Origin: Mesorhizobium sp.
Lineage (GTDB): Bacteria > Pseudomonadota > Alphaproteobacteria > Rhizobiales > Rhizobiaceae
Direction of reading: 5' to 3'
Assembly: GCF_023954305.1 (NCBI RefSeq)
Contig: NZ_JAMLIG010000001.1
Span: 1,674,001-1,738,000, forward strand
Length of the DNA: 64,000 bases
In this document: in pieces, positions 53,702 through 62,016 of the stretch
Numbering within the stretch: the first letter of the stretch is position 1
How the letters are laid out: each line of letters starts with the position of its first letter
Made by a program: the position numbers and the translations under genes
Notes under the pieces: model-generated
The model's database searches: none
The model's input: only the letters and a program-made list of their open reading frames with translations
What the model was told of the DNA's origin: nothing

Positions 53702-53794
53702 GACGCCGCACGTTCGGGCTCTCCCGACAAGGTGTGCATCGCGGAATCTTCGGTCTTTCTTTTGGCGCGTTGTGGACGCATAACGCAGCGTGAG

Positions 53795-54418
53795 ATGACG
53801 ACGGAGCCGGAGCCGATGCGATCAAGCAGCCTCAAGAAATCGATCGGACGGCGATTCGACGAGGAGTTGAAATTCTTCCGCGGCTGGATGGACAAGCCTC
53901 GCGCCGTCGGCTCGATCATCCCCACGAGCAATGTCACCGCGCGCAAGATGGCGTCGGTCATCAATCCGGAGTCCGGCCTACCGGTCCTGGAACTTGGCCC
54001 GGGCACAGGTGTGATCACGCGGGCCATCCTCGCCCGTGGCATCAAGCCCGAAAACCTCTGGTCGATCGAATACTCGGCTGCTTTCATCGAGCATCTTCGC
54101 GCCACGCTGCCCGGGGTGAACTTCATTCAGGGAGACGCCTTCGATCTCGACGCATGCCTGCCGGAAAAAGGCATGACCTTCGATTCCATCATTTCCGGCG
54201 TGCCGCTTCTCAACTTCCCGGTCGAGCAGCGCGTGCGCTATGTCGAAGACCTCCTCGACAGGATTCCGCCCGGGCGCCCGATCGTTCAGCTCACCTACGG
54301 CCCGCTGTCGCCGGTGCCGCCGCGGCGCGGCGACTACAGCGTCGAGCATTTCGACTTCGTCGTCCGCAATATCCCGCCGACGCAGCTCTGGATCTATCGG
54401 CGCGGCGCGCGGTCGTAG
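53795..54418 (+). CDS. pmtA: Phospholipid N-methyltransferase PmtA (Sinorhizobium type)
   Basis: ATG at 53795 gives 207 residues; ATG at 53816 is an alternative. The order KSIGRRFDEELKFFRGWMDKPRAVGSIIPTS, then the SAM motif LPVLELGPGTGVITRAIL, and IISGVPLLNFPVEQRVRY match the soluble PmtA of Sinorhizobium and relatives, which methylates phosphatidylethanolamine three times to phosphatidylcholine. The position just after dnaJ is the conserved rhizobial arrangement. Confidence 0.9.
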   Translation: MTTEPEPMRSSSLKKSIGRRFDEELKFFRGWMDKPRAVGSIIPTSNVTARKMASVINPESGLPVLELGPGTGVITRAILARGIKPENLWSIEYSAAFIEHLRATLPGVNFIQGDAFDLDACLPEKGMTFDSIISGVPLLNFPVEQRVRYVEDLLDRIPPGRPIVQLTYGPLSPVPPRRGDYSVEHFDFVVRNIPPTQLWIYRRGARS

Positions 54419-54472
54419 AGACTTGATTCCCGTCGCCTTGCCCTTTAGCGGAGGGCAGGTCGGGAGTACGTC

Positions 54473-55063
54473 ATGACGCCGAGAATCCTCGTCTTCGCCG
54501 GATCGATCCGCACCGGAGCTTTCAGCGGCAAGACCGCCGACGTCGCCCAGACGGAACTTGCCCGGCAAGGGGTCGAAGTCACCCGCATCTCGCTCGCCGA
54601 TTATCCGCTGCCGATCATGGACCAGGATCTGGAGGTCGAGAAAGGTATTCCGGAGAACGCCTACAAGCTCGGCCGCCTGATCGCTTCCCACGACGCGGTT
54701 CTCATCTGCACGCCGGAATACAATGGCTCGATTCCGCCGTTGCTCAAGAACGCCATCGACTGGGTCAGCCGCATCCATCGCGACAACGGCAGGCCGATCT
54801 CCATCTATCCGGGCAAGGTCGCCGCCATATGTTCGTCGTCCGACGGCCACTTCGCCGGCATCCGCAGCGCCAACCATCTCCGCTCGGTCTTGGCGCATAT
54901 CCAGATGGAGGTCATCGCGCCACAGGTTTCGGTACCGAACGCCGGCGAGGCCTTCGACCCGGACGGCAATTTCAAGGAAGAGCGGCTGCGCAAGGGCATG
55001 ACCCGGCTCTGCTCGACATTGATCTCGCATGCCCGGCTGCACTCCACGAGGATCGAGCCATGA
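54473..55063 (+). CDS. NADPH-dependent FMN reductase (flavoprotein of the ChrR/SsuE group)
   Basis: The 196-residue flavodoxin-like protein has the FMN phosphate loop FAGSIRTGAFSGKTAD near residues 7-22 and the second FMN loop CTPEYNGSIPPLLKNAIDW. It reduces FMN, quinones or metal ions with NADPH in the cytoplasm. It overlaps pyrF by 4 bp, so it is coupled to a pyrimidine gene without an obvious metabolic link. Confidence 0.9.
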   Translation: MTPRILVFAGSIRTGAFSGKTADVAQTELARQGVEVTRISLADYPLPIMDQDLEVEKGIPENAYKLGRLIASHDAVLICTPEYNGSIPPLLKNAIDWVSRIHRDNGRPISIYPGKVAAICSSSDGHFAGIRSANHLRSVLAHIQMEVIAPQVSVPNAGEAFDPDGNFKEERLRKGMTRLCSTLISHARLHSTRIEP

Positions 55064-55776
55064 ACGCGATCGCACAGGCCGGAATGCGCGACAGGCTGAT
55101 CGTTGGCCTCGACGTTTCGTCGGTGGCCGAGGCGGAAACGGTCGTTGACCAGCTCGGCGAGACCGTCTCGTTCTACAAGATCGGCTACCAGCTGGCCTTT
55201 GCCGGCGGACTCGAATTCGCCCGCGACCTTGCCTCCGGCGGCAAGAAGGTCTTCCTCGACATGAAGCTGCTCGACATCGACAACACGGTGGCGAAGGGCG
55301 TCGAGAACATCGCCCGCATGGGCATGTCGATGCTGACCCTGCATGCCTACCCGAAGGCGATGCGCGCGGCGGTCGAGGCGGCGAAAGGGTCGGGCCTCTG
55401 TCTGCTGGGTGTGACCGTGCTGACCTCCATGGACGAACAGGACATGATCGAGGCCGGATATGAATACGATCCGCACACGTTGGTGCTGCGGCGCGCCGAA
55501 CAGGCGCTCGCGGCCGGCATGGGCGGTATCGTCTGTTCCGCCGAGGAGGCCTCGGCCGTTCGCAGGATCGTCGGTCCGAACCTCGCGGTGGTTACGCCCG
55601 GCATCCGCCCGGCGGGAGCGGATCGCGGCGACCAGAAGCGTGTGATGACGCCGGCCGCCGCGCTGAAGGCCGGTGCCAGCCATCTCGTGGTGGCGCGGCC
55701 GATTCTCCGCGCGCCCGACCGGCGGTCGGCGGCGGAGGCGATCCTCGACGAGATGAACGGCCAGGGAGGAAACTGA
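55060..55776 (+). CDS. pyrF: Orotidine 5'-phosphate decarboxylase
   Basis: ATG at 55060 (ATGA overlap) gives 238 residues. The catalytic set Asp67-x-Lys69-x-x-Asp72 appears in FLDMKLLDIDNTV, Lys40 in SFYKIGYQ, and the phosphate loop in VTPGIRPAGADRGDQKRV. It makes UMP from OMP. The next gene (DUF1330) starts 2 bp after its stop, continuing the operon. Confidence 0.97.
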   Translation: MNAIAQAGMRDRLIVGLDVSSVAEAETVVDQLGETVSFYKIGYQLAFAGGLEFARDLASGGKKVFLDMKLLDIDNTVAKGVENIARMGMSMLTLHAYPKAMRAAVEAAKGSGLCLLGVTVLTSMDEQDMIEAGYEYDPHTLVLRRAEQALAAGMGGIVCSAEEASAVRRIVGPNLAVVTPGIRPAGADRGDQKRVMTPAAALKAGASHLVVARPILRAPDRRSAAEAILDEMNGQGGN

Positions 55777-55778
55777 TC

Positions 55779-56066
55779 ATGGCGAAGGGCTACTGGATCG
55801 CACGTGTCGACGTGCATGACCCCGAAGGTTACAAGGGCTACGTGGCGACGGCCAAGCCGGCCTTCGAGCGCTTCGGCGCTAAATTCCTGGCGCGAGGCGG
55901 TGCCTATACCGCGATGGAGGGCCAGGCGCGCGACCGCAACGTGGTGATCGAGTTCGACTCGGTCGACGTTGCGAAGGCCTGCTACGACTCGCCCGAATAC
56001 CAGGCGGCGAAGGCGATTCGGCAGAAATACGCCACCGCCGAGATGGTCATCGTCGAAGGCGTCTGA
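55779..56066 (+). CDS. DUF1330 family protein
   Basis: The 95-residue protein starts KGYWIARVDVHDPEGYKGYV and contains GGAYTAMEGQARDRNVVIEFDS and CYDSPEYQAAKAIRQKYATA, the DUF1330 ferredoxin-like dimeric barrel pattern. Function is unknown. It is common next to pyrF or dnaJ in rhizobia and is the last gene of this run. Confidence 0.9.
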   Translation: MAKGYWIARVDVHDPEGYKGYVATAKPAFERFGAKFLARGGAYTAMEGQARDRNVVIEFDSVDVAKACYDSPEYQAAKAIRQKYATAEMVIVEGV

Positions 56067-56201
56067 CCCCAGGCCTGACGACGCGATCCCCGGCGACGCG
56101 CCATTAATGACCATTCGTTAGGCAGTTAACGGCAAAATAGCGCCTACTCCACGCGCTAACCGGCCAAAGTTTGTACTTCGACCAGTTGCGTTGGAACGTT
56201 T

Positions 56202-56228
56202 TGCTGCTAGCCTTGTTGCAGAGCAGCA
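56202..56228. promoter_or_regulatory. TGC-rich inverted repeat upstream of phaZ
   Basis: TGCTGCT (56202-56208) and AGCAGCA (56222-56228) are perfect complements around 13 bases that include GTTGCAG. It lies 40 bp before the phaZ start. PhaR repressors of polyhydroxybutyrate genes are known to bind TGC-rich dyads, so this is a candidate site. Confidence 0.4.
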
Positions 56229-56267
56229 TAGGGCGTGTCTCGCCGATCCGACGCATCAAGGGGTTCG

Positions 56268-57545
56268 ATGTTCTATCATCTCTATGAAATGAACCATGCC
56301 GCGGTCCAGCCCATGCGAGCCATGGCGGATGCGACCCGGGTCCTCTATTCTCACCCGCTCAATCCGGTCGCGCAGACGCCTTGGGGCAGGTCCATTGCCG
56401 GCCTCGCTGAACTCTTCGAACGCACCACGCGCCGCTACGGCAAGCCGGAATTCGGGATTACCTCGACGATCGTCGACTGGAAGCCGGTGGACGTGGCCGA
56501 AGAGGTCGTTTGGTCCACTCCCTTCTGCCGGCTACTGAATTTCAAGCGGGATCTGCCGAAAGGGCGCAAGCCCGACCGCAAGCTGCTGATGGTCGCGCCC
56601 ATGTCGGGCCACTACGCGACGCTGTTGCGCGGCACCGTCGAATCGATGCTGCCCTATGCCGAGGTCTACATCACCGACTGGGTGGACGCTCGGACCATCC
56701 CGCTGTCGGCCGGACGCTTCGACCTCGACGACTATGTCGACCACGTCATCGACATGCTTCACGAACTCGGGCCCGACACGCATGTCATGGCCGTCTGCCA
56801 GCCCTCGGTTCCCGTCCTCGCCGCCGCCGCCGTGATGGAATCGCGCGGCGACCCGATGGCGCCGTCCACCATGGTCCTCATGGGTGGGCCGATTGACACC
56901 CGCGTCAACCCGACGGCGGTGAACAAGCTTGCCGAGGAACGCGGCATCGACTGGTTCCGCGACAACGTCGTCATGACCGTGCCGTGGCCGAATGTCGGTT
57001 TCATGCGCCCGGTCTATCCCGGATTCCTCCAGCTCGGCGGCTTCATGGGCATGAACCTCGACCGTCACATCAGCGCCCACAAGGACTTCTTCTTCCATCT
57101 CGTGAAGAATGACGGCGACAACGCCGAGAAGCACCGCGAGTTCTACGACGAATACCTCGCCGTCATGGACCTGACCGCCGAGTTCTATCTGCAGACCGTC
57201 GACACGGTTTTCGTCAAACATCGGCTCCCGAAGGGCGAGATGATGCATCGCGGCGAGCGGGTGGATCCGTCCAAGATCCGCAACATCGCGCTGATGACGG
57301 TCGAGGGCGAGAACGACGACATTTCCGGCCTCGGGCAGACCAAGGCCGCGCATACCTTGTGCAGCAACATCCCCGACGACATGCGCGTCCACTACATGCA
57401 GCCGGCGGTCGGCCACTACGGCGTGTTCAACGGGTCCCGCTACCGTGCCGAGATCCTGCCGCGAATCGTCGACTTCCACGCGAGTTTCAGTCGCGCGTCG
57501 CGGGCGCCCGCGAAACCCCGCGCAGTGCGGCCGGCGAAGGTCTGA
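56268..57545 (+). CDS. phaZ: Intracellular polyhydroxyalkanoate depolymerase
   Basis: ATG at 56268 follows AAGGGG and gives 425 residues; an upstream in-frame start at 56235 lacks such support. The N-terminus FYHLYEMNHAAVQPMRAMAD, LLMVAPMSGHYATLLRGTVE, and the nucleophile region MAVCQPSVPVLAA (Cys177) match intracellular PHB depolymerases that use cysteine in place of serine. The C-terminal VEGENDDISGLGQT carries a likely Asp, and VGHYGVFNG the His. It mobilises stored polyhydroxybutyrate. Confidence 0.92.
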   Translation: MFYHLYEMNHAAVQPMRAMADATRVLYSHPLNPVAQTPWGRSIAGLAELFERTTRRYGKPEFGITSTIVDWKPVDVAEEVVWSTPFCRLLNFKRDLPKGRKPDRKLLMVAPMSGHYATLLRGTVESMLPYAEVYITDWVDARTIPLSAGRFDLDDYVDHVIDMLHELGPDTHVMAVCQPSVPVLAAAAVMESRGDPMAPSTMVLMGGPIDTRVNPTAVNKLAEERGIDWFRDNVVMTVPWPNVGFMRPVYPGFLQLGGFMGMNLDRHISAHKDFFFHLVKNDGDNAEKHREFYDEYLAVMDLTAEFYLQTVDTVFVKHRLPKGEMMHRGERVDPSKIRNIALMTVEGENDDISGLGQTKAAHTLCSNIPDDMRVHYMQPAVGHYGVFNGSRYRAEILPRIVDFHASFSRASRAPAKPRAVRPAKV

Positions 57546-57626
57546 AACCCCGTCGAGGTTCACGGCATTGTGAATCGACGGAAGGTCGAGCCGCTAACCA
57601 TGGCCGGAAGAGTGTCGTCCGGCGAA

Positions 57627-57654
57627 TTGACTTTCCCCAAATATCCCCTTTAAC
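57627..57654 (+). promoter_or_regulatory. Candidate promoter of the transglutaminase-like gene
   Basis: TTGACT (57627-57632) and TTTAAC (57649-57654) are 16 bp apart and lie 39 bp before the start at 57693. A GCCGGA/TCCGGC inverted repeat just upstream (57603-57623) may end phaZ transcription or bind a regulator. Confidence 0.45.
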
Positions 57655-57692
57655 CTTTCCTTAAGAAACGAAACGGGCGAACGGGGACTTGC

Positions 57693-58313
57693 ATGACCGC
57701 CTTCCGGGCAGCCGCGACGATGCGCATGCGCCTCGCAACGGTGGCCCTGTGCCTGTTTGCGGCTCCGCCACTCGCCTCGGCCGCCGCGCCGATGGCAACG
57801 GGCGGCCTGACGTCGCAGCCTATCGGCCACTACGAATTCTGCAGGGCGAACGTGGCCGAATGTTCGATCAGGCCCAAGGATGAGGGGCCGGTCGCACTCA
57901 CCCGCTCGATGATGCGCCAATTGCGGTCGATCAACGCCTTTGCCAATCACTCGATCAAGCCGATGAACGATTTCGACATCTACGGCAAGGACGAGGTTTG
58001 GGCCTATCCCGATAGGCTCAATGTCGGCGACTGCGAGGACTACGTCCTGGCCAAGCGCAGGATGCTCGCCGCCAAAGGCATATCGTTGTCGAATCTGCTC
58101 ATCACCGTCGTCCGCAAGCCTGATGGCGAAGGCCACGCGGTGCTGACCGTTCGCACCGACCAGGGCGACTATATCCTCGACAATCTGTCCGAGGCGGTGA
58201 AGCTGTGGACCGACACGCCGTACCGTTTCCTGAAGCGTCAGGCGAGCGAACACACCGGCCGCTGGGTGACCATCCGCGGCGAGTCTGCTCCGCTGGTCGG
58301 TTCAGTTAAATAG
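57693..58313 (+). CDS. Bacterial transglutaminase-like cysteine peptidase
   Basis: The 206-residue protein has a signal peptide, residues 1-30 (RMRLATVALCLFAAPPLASA). The catalytic triad is readable as Cys114 in GDCEDYVLAKRRML, His148 in GHAVLTVRTDQ and Asp163 in DYILDNLS. These BTLCP proteins act in the periplasm, in some cases cleaving adhesins such as LapA under c-di-GMP control; no LapD-like partner lies beside it. It has its own promoter. Confidence 0.92.
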   Translation: MTAFRAAATMRMRLATVALCLFAAPPLASAAAPMATGGLTSQPIGHYEFCRANVAECSIRPKDEGPVALTRSMMRQLRSINAFANHSIKPMNDFDIYGKDEVWAYPDRLNVGDCEDYVLAKRRMLAAKGISLSNLLITVVRKPDGEGHAVLTVRTDQGDYILDNLSEAVKLWTDTPYRFLKRQASEHTGRWVTIRGESAPLVGSVK

Positions 58314-58426
58314 CCATCCGCCGTCACGTTGGTCGTCTTCCGAGGTTGTGCCTGATTGCGCTATTCGGCGGATTGGCGGATAGAATGATCGGCGTGCCGG
58401 CCTGACGGCGCGGGGGGCGGTCGGAC

Positions 58427-59602
58427 ATGAGCGATACTTTCACCGTTACGACGCGGCGAGGCTGGTTCAGCCGCATCGCGGGCTCCTTCGTCGGCGTCCT
58501 CATCGGCATCCTCCTGGTGCTGGCTATGATCGTGCTCCTGTTTTGGAACGAGGGCCGTGCGGTCCAGACGGCCCGCTCGCTGGCCGAAGGCGCCGGTGCA
58601 GTCATCGACGTTTCCGCCGACGCGATCGACCCTGCGAACGACGGGCGGCTAGTCCACGTTTCGGGAACCGTGACCAGCGCCGAGACGCTGACCGACCCGG
58701 ATTTCGGCATCACCGCGACTGGCGTCAGCCTGATCCGCCGCGCGGAAATGTTCCAGTGGAAGGAAGAGAGCCGCTCCGAGACGAAGAAGACGCTTGGCGG
58801 CGGCGAGGAGACGGTCACCACTTACAGCTACTCGCGCGGCTGGGCGGACAGCCCCCAGGATTCCTCGGCCTTCAAACAGCCACAAGGCCATCAGAACCCC
58901 GAGATGCGCTGGCGCGACAGGACCTTCGCCCTGTCCCAAGCGCAGATGGGGGCCTGGCGGCTCGACGTTCAGACGCTGAGCCGCATCGGCGGCGAAGAGG
59001 CGCGGCCGGTCACTGCCGCGGATGCGCAGAAGGTGCGGGAAACCTATGGCTGGGGCGACGTGCGAATCGCCCAGTCGCGTATCTATCTCGGTAAGGATCC
59101 GAACGCGCCGCAGGTCGGCGACCAGCGCATCTCCTACGAACTCGTTCCGCTCGGGGCGATCAGCGTGATCGCAAAGCAGCAGGGCGACGGCTTCGCCTCC
59201 TACCAGACGCAGGCCGGCGACGCACTCTTCATGGTCGACCGCGGCACGGTGGCCGCGACACAGATGTTCGACGAGGCCGTCGCCGAAAACACCTTCGTCA
59301 CCTGGCTGTTGCGAGCCGTGGGCCTGCTGCTGCTTGCCGTCGGCTTCGGGCTCATGATGGGGCCGATCGGCGTGATCTTCGACGTCATTCCCTTCCTCGG
59401 CTCGCTGGCGCGGATGGGCACCGGCCTGGTCGCTTTCGTGCTCGCGGTCGCGGTCGGGACCGTGGTCATCGCCTTCGCCTGGTTCTGGTATCGGCCGCTG
59501 CTGGCGCTTGGCATCGTCGTGGCTGGAGCGCTGATCTCGTGGCTCCTGGTGCGATACGGCAAGTCGCGCGCGCCGCATTCCGCCGCGCCGTCGCCGGCCT
59601 GA
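58427..59602 (+). CDS. TMEM43 family membrane protein
   Basis: The 391-residue protein has one hydrophobic segment near residues 19-42 and three at 285-375, with a large soluble domain between. FWNEGRAVQTARSLAEGAGAV and RRAEMFQWKEE, then GMGPIGVIF-like turn MGPIGVIFDVIPFLGSL, match the TMEM43/LUMA family. The function in bacteria is unknown. It is encoded alone, 113 bp after the transglutaminase-like gene. Confidence 0.87.
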   Translation: MSDTFTVTTRRGWFSRIAGSFVGVLIGILLVLAMIVLLFWNEGRAVQTARSLAEGAGAVIDVSADAIDPANDGRLVHVSGTVTSAETLTDPDFGITATGVSLIRRAEMFQWKEESRSETKKTLGGGEETVTTYSYSRGWADSPQDSSAFKQPQGHQNPEMRWRDRTFALSQAQMGAWRLDVQTLSRIGGEEARPVTAADAQKVRETYGWGDVRIAQSRIYLGKDPNAPQVGDQRISYELVPLGAISVIAKQQGDGFASYQTQAGDALFMVDRGTVAATQMFDEAVAENTFVTWLLRAVGLLLLAVGFGLMMGPIGVIFDVIPFLGSLARMGTGLVAFVLAVAVGTVVIAFAWFWYRPLLALGIVVAGALISWLLVRYGKSRAPHSAAPSPA

Positions 59603-59625
59603 TCGCCTACGACGAGGAACTCCGC

Positions 59626-59964
59626 ATGAGCATATCCGGCCTGCTCCAGCTCGGCCTCTCGACGCTCGTCTTCCTCGCCGCCGCGACCATGGCCAAGCAG
59701 TGGGCCCTCGCGCCGGGCATGGGCAAGCTGGTCGTGACGCTGGTGCTCTATTCGCTCGGCAACCTGATCATGCTGCGGCTGGTGCGCGAGTTCGGCATGG
59801 CCTCGTCCTTCAGTCTCTCGGCCGTTATCCAGCTGGTCGCGGTCAATCTGATCGCCCTGGTCTATTTCGGCGAGAAACTCGCCCCGATCCAGAGCCTCGG
59901 GATTGTTCTCGCCATCGTCGCGGTCGCGCTGATCACGCTCGGCCCGCAGCTGACCAATCGTTAA
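59626..59964 (+). CDS. Small EamA/SMR-like membrane protein
   Basis: ATG at 59626 gives 112 residues with four transmembrane segments: LLQLGLSTLVFLAAATMAK, GKLVVTLVLYSLGNLIML, SFSLSAVIQLVAVNLIALVYFGE and IQSLGIVLAIVAVALITLG. The size and the VNLIALVYFGEKLAPIQSLGIVL block resemble small multidrug resistance subunits that dimerise. No charged residue typical of EmrE (Glu14) is seen in the first helix, so drug export is uncertain. Confidence 0.75.
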   Translation: MSISGLLQLGLSTLVFLAAATMAKQWALAPGMGKLVVTLVLYSLGNLIMLRLVREFGMASSFSLSAVIQLVAVNLIALVYFGEKLAPIQSLGIVLAIVAVALITLGPQLTNR

Positions 59965-60023
59965 AGCATTCAGCCCCGCTTGCCCGCTTGCGAGGCCTTC
60001 CGCGCCATGCCAGAGGAAGCCGG

Positions 60024-60332
60024 ATGGACGCTGCAGACAGCTTCGACTGCACTTCCTGCGGCGCCTGCTGCGCGACCTCATCGCAATGGCCGCGCTTCAC
60101 ACTCGAGGACGACGATCAGATCGCCCGGATCCCGCCGGCGCTGGTTTCGGCCGACCAGCGCGGCATGCGTTGCTCCGGCGCGCGCTGCATGGCCTTGTCC
60201 GGCGATGTCGGCAAGCAGACCGCCTGTACGATATACGCGATACGCCCGGATGTCTGCCGCGCCTGCATGCCGGGTGATCCGGAGTGTCTTTTCGCCCGCC
60301 GCGCATGGGGCCTGCCACTCCTCACCGCCTGA
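60024..60332 (+). CDS. YkgJ family cysteine cluster protein
   Basis: ATG at 60024 gives 102 residues. The cysteine pattern CTSCGACC near the N-terminus with later cysteines at RCSGARC-like and CTIYAIRPDVCRACMPGDPEC matches YkgJ/Fe-S or zinc cluster proteins (UPF0153). The role is unknown. It is followed by a promoter region bearing a long palindrome. Confidence 0.85.
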   Translation: MDAADSFDCTSCGACCATSSQWPRFTLEDDDQIARIPPALVSADQRGMRCSGARCMALSGDVGKQTACTIYAIRPDVCRACMPGDPECLFARRAWGLPLLTA

Positions 60333-60349
60333 GTCTATGCTATGCGCGC

Positions 60350-60378
60350 TTGACATTTAATCAATCGATTGATTAAAT
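60350..60378 (+). promoter_or_regulatory. TetR operator overlapping the promoter of the efflux operon
   Basis: A perfect 24-bp palindrome covers 60355-60378, with half ATTTAATCAATC and complement GATTGATTAAAT. The -35 TTGACA (60350-60355) and -10 TTAAAT (60373-60378) are separated by 17 bp, so the palindrome fills the spacer and the -10. The predicted transcript start near 60385 is at the TetR ATG (60386), implying a leaderless mRNA. Confidence 0.8.
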
Positions 60379-60385
60379 ATCTTAC

Positions 60386-61072
60386 ATGAATCAGCAAATG
60401 ATAAAACCAGAATCGGCCCAGCTGTCGAGTGCCGAGCAGACGCGATTGTCGCTCATCCGCGCCTCCCTCGTCCTGTTCGCCCGGCAGGGTTTCGACGCTA
60501 CGACCACTCGCGAAATCGCCGCTGCGGCGAAGGCGAATGTCGGCTCGATCGCTTACCATTTCGGCGGCAAGGAGGGCCTGCACGCGGCCTGCGCCCAGCA
60601 CATCGTGGATACGATCCGCGAAATCGCCGGGGAGGCGGTAGACGTTCCGAACGAGGCGCTTGATGTGTCGCCGGAACAGGCGACGGCGATCCTGGAAGGA
60701 GCGCTGTCGCGGATGGTCGCCTTCATCGTGGCTCGGCCGGAAGGGGGCGAGGTGGTGCAGTTCGTCCTGCGTGAACTCAACCGTCCCACCGCGGCACTCA
60801 ACACGATCTATTTCGGCGTGTTCGAGCCCGTCCACAAGCGGCTCTGCGCCATCTGGGCGGCGGCGACCGGAGAGGAGCCCGACAGCGAACGCACCCGCCT
60901 CACCGTGTTCACCCTCATCGGGCAGATCGTCTATTTCCGCATCGGCCGGGAGGCCGTCTCCCGCCGGATGGGCTGGAAGACGATCGGGGCGGACGAAACC
61001 GAGGCGATCACCATGGTCGCGCGCTCCAATCTCCGTGCGATCCTGGAAAGCCGCAGGAAGGAGAATGCATGA
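60386..61072 (+). CDS. TetR-family regulator with CerR-type C-terminal domain (CecR/YbiH-like)
   Basis: The 228-residue protein has a helix-turn-helix at residues 13-60 (ALVLFARQGFDATTTREIAAAAKANVGSIAYHFGGKEGL, shown at residues 23-60 in blocks) and a DUF1956-like ligand domain. No Shine-Dalgarno sequence precedes the ATG. In E. coli the related CecR lies upstream of the ybhG-ybhF-ybhS-ybhR efflux genes, and the same order follows here. It is inferred to repress its own operon through the palindrome at 60355-60378. Confidence 0.9.
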   Translation: MNQQMIKPESAQLSSAEQTRLSLIRASLVLFARQGFDATTTREIAAAAKANVGSIAYHFGGKEGLHAACAQHIVDTIREIAGEAVDVPNEALDVSPEQATAILEGALSRMVAFIVARPEGGEVVQFVLRELNRPTAALNTIYFGVFEPVHKRLCAIWAAATGEEPDSERTRLTVFTLIGQIVYFRIGREAVSRRMGWKTIGADETEAITMVARSNLRAILESRRKENA

Positions 61073-62016
61073 GCTTTCTCTGCGCGCTTCCCGTCCTCGC
61101 CTCGCTTGTTGCCGGCTGCGCGCCGCCCGCGCCTCTCGCGGTCGGCTACGTCGAAGGCGAGTATGTATTGCTTGCGCCGAACGACATCGCCGACGTACTG
61201 ACGGTCGGTGTCCGGCGTGGCGAGCGCGTGGCCGCCGGGCAGGTGCTCGCCGAACTGGAAGGCGAGGATGCGCGGATCGCCGTCGGCCAGGCCACGGCGG
61301 CGCTCGATCAGGCCAAGGCGCAACTCGCCGACCTCAAGCTCGGCAAGCGCGCGGAGGAGATCGCCGTGATCGAGGCGACGCTGGCGTCAGCCGAAGCACA
61401 GGCAAGGGCCGCCGAGCGGGAGTACGCCCGGACCGCCGACCTGGTCAAGCGGGGTGCAGCGACGCCCGCCGCGCTCGACACGGCACAGACGGCGCTCGAA
61501 CTGGCGAATGCCGCGGTGGAACAGGCGAAAGCCAATGTCGCGGTCGCTCACCTCCCCGCCCGCGAAGAGACCATCCGCGCCGCAGAAAACCAGGTTCGGC
61601 AGACGGAGGCAGCGCTCGAGACAGCGAAATGGCGGCTCTCCAAGCGCAGCATCGTCGCCCAGGTCGGGGGCCGTATCGGCGACGTGATCCGCAATCCCGG
61701 CGATGTGGCGGGTCCATCCGCGCCGGTGCTATCGCTGCTTCCCGACGGAGCGGTCAAGCTGAAGCTCTATGTCGGCGAGGGCCAGTTCTCGGGCATCGAG
61801 GTGGGAAGGAAGCTTGCCGTCCGCTGTGACGGCTGCCCGGGCAATCTCACCGCGGCCGTCAGCTACATTTCGCCCGAGCCGGAGTTCACGCCGCCGGTGA
61901 TCTACTCGCTCGAACGCCGACAAAAGCTCGTTTACCTGATCGAGGCCCGCCCCGAAGCCAATGCCGAAGCTCTTCAACCGGGACAATTGGTCGACGTCGT
62001 GTTGCGCGAGCCATGA
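61069..62016 (+). CDS. HlyD/YbhG-like membrane fusion protein, putative lipoprotein
   Basis: The 315-residue protein overlaps the TetR gene by 4 bp. The N-terminus has a lipobox, LVAGC with Cys17. A lipoyl-like half (VLTVGVRRGERVAAGQVLAELEGEDARIA), a long coiled-coil of alanine-rich helices (residues 80-185), and a return strand follow. It bridges the inner-membrane ABC exporter to the outer membrane. E. coli YbhG has a plain membrane anchor, so the lipid anchor is a difference worth noting. Confidence 0.88.
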   Translation: MSFLCALPVLASLVAGCAPPAPLAVGYVEGEYVLLAPNDIADVLTVGVRRGERVAAGQVLAELEGEDARIAVGQATAALDQAKAQLADLKLGKRAEEIAVIEATLASAEAQARAAEREYARTADLVKRGAATPAALDTAQTALELANAAVEQAKANVAVAHLPAREETIRAAENQVRQTEAALETAKWRLSKRSIVAQVGGRIGDVIRNPGDVAGPSAPVLSLLPDGAVKLKLYVGEGQFSGIEVGRKLAVRCDGCPGNLTAAVSYISPEPEFTPPVIYSLERRQKLVYLIEARPEANAEALQPGQLVDVVLREP

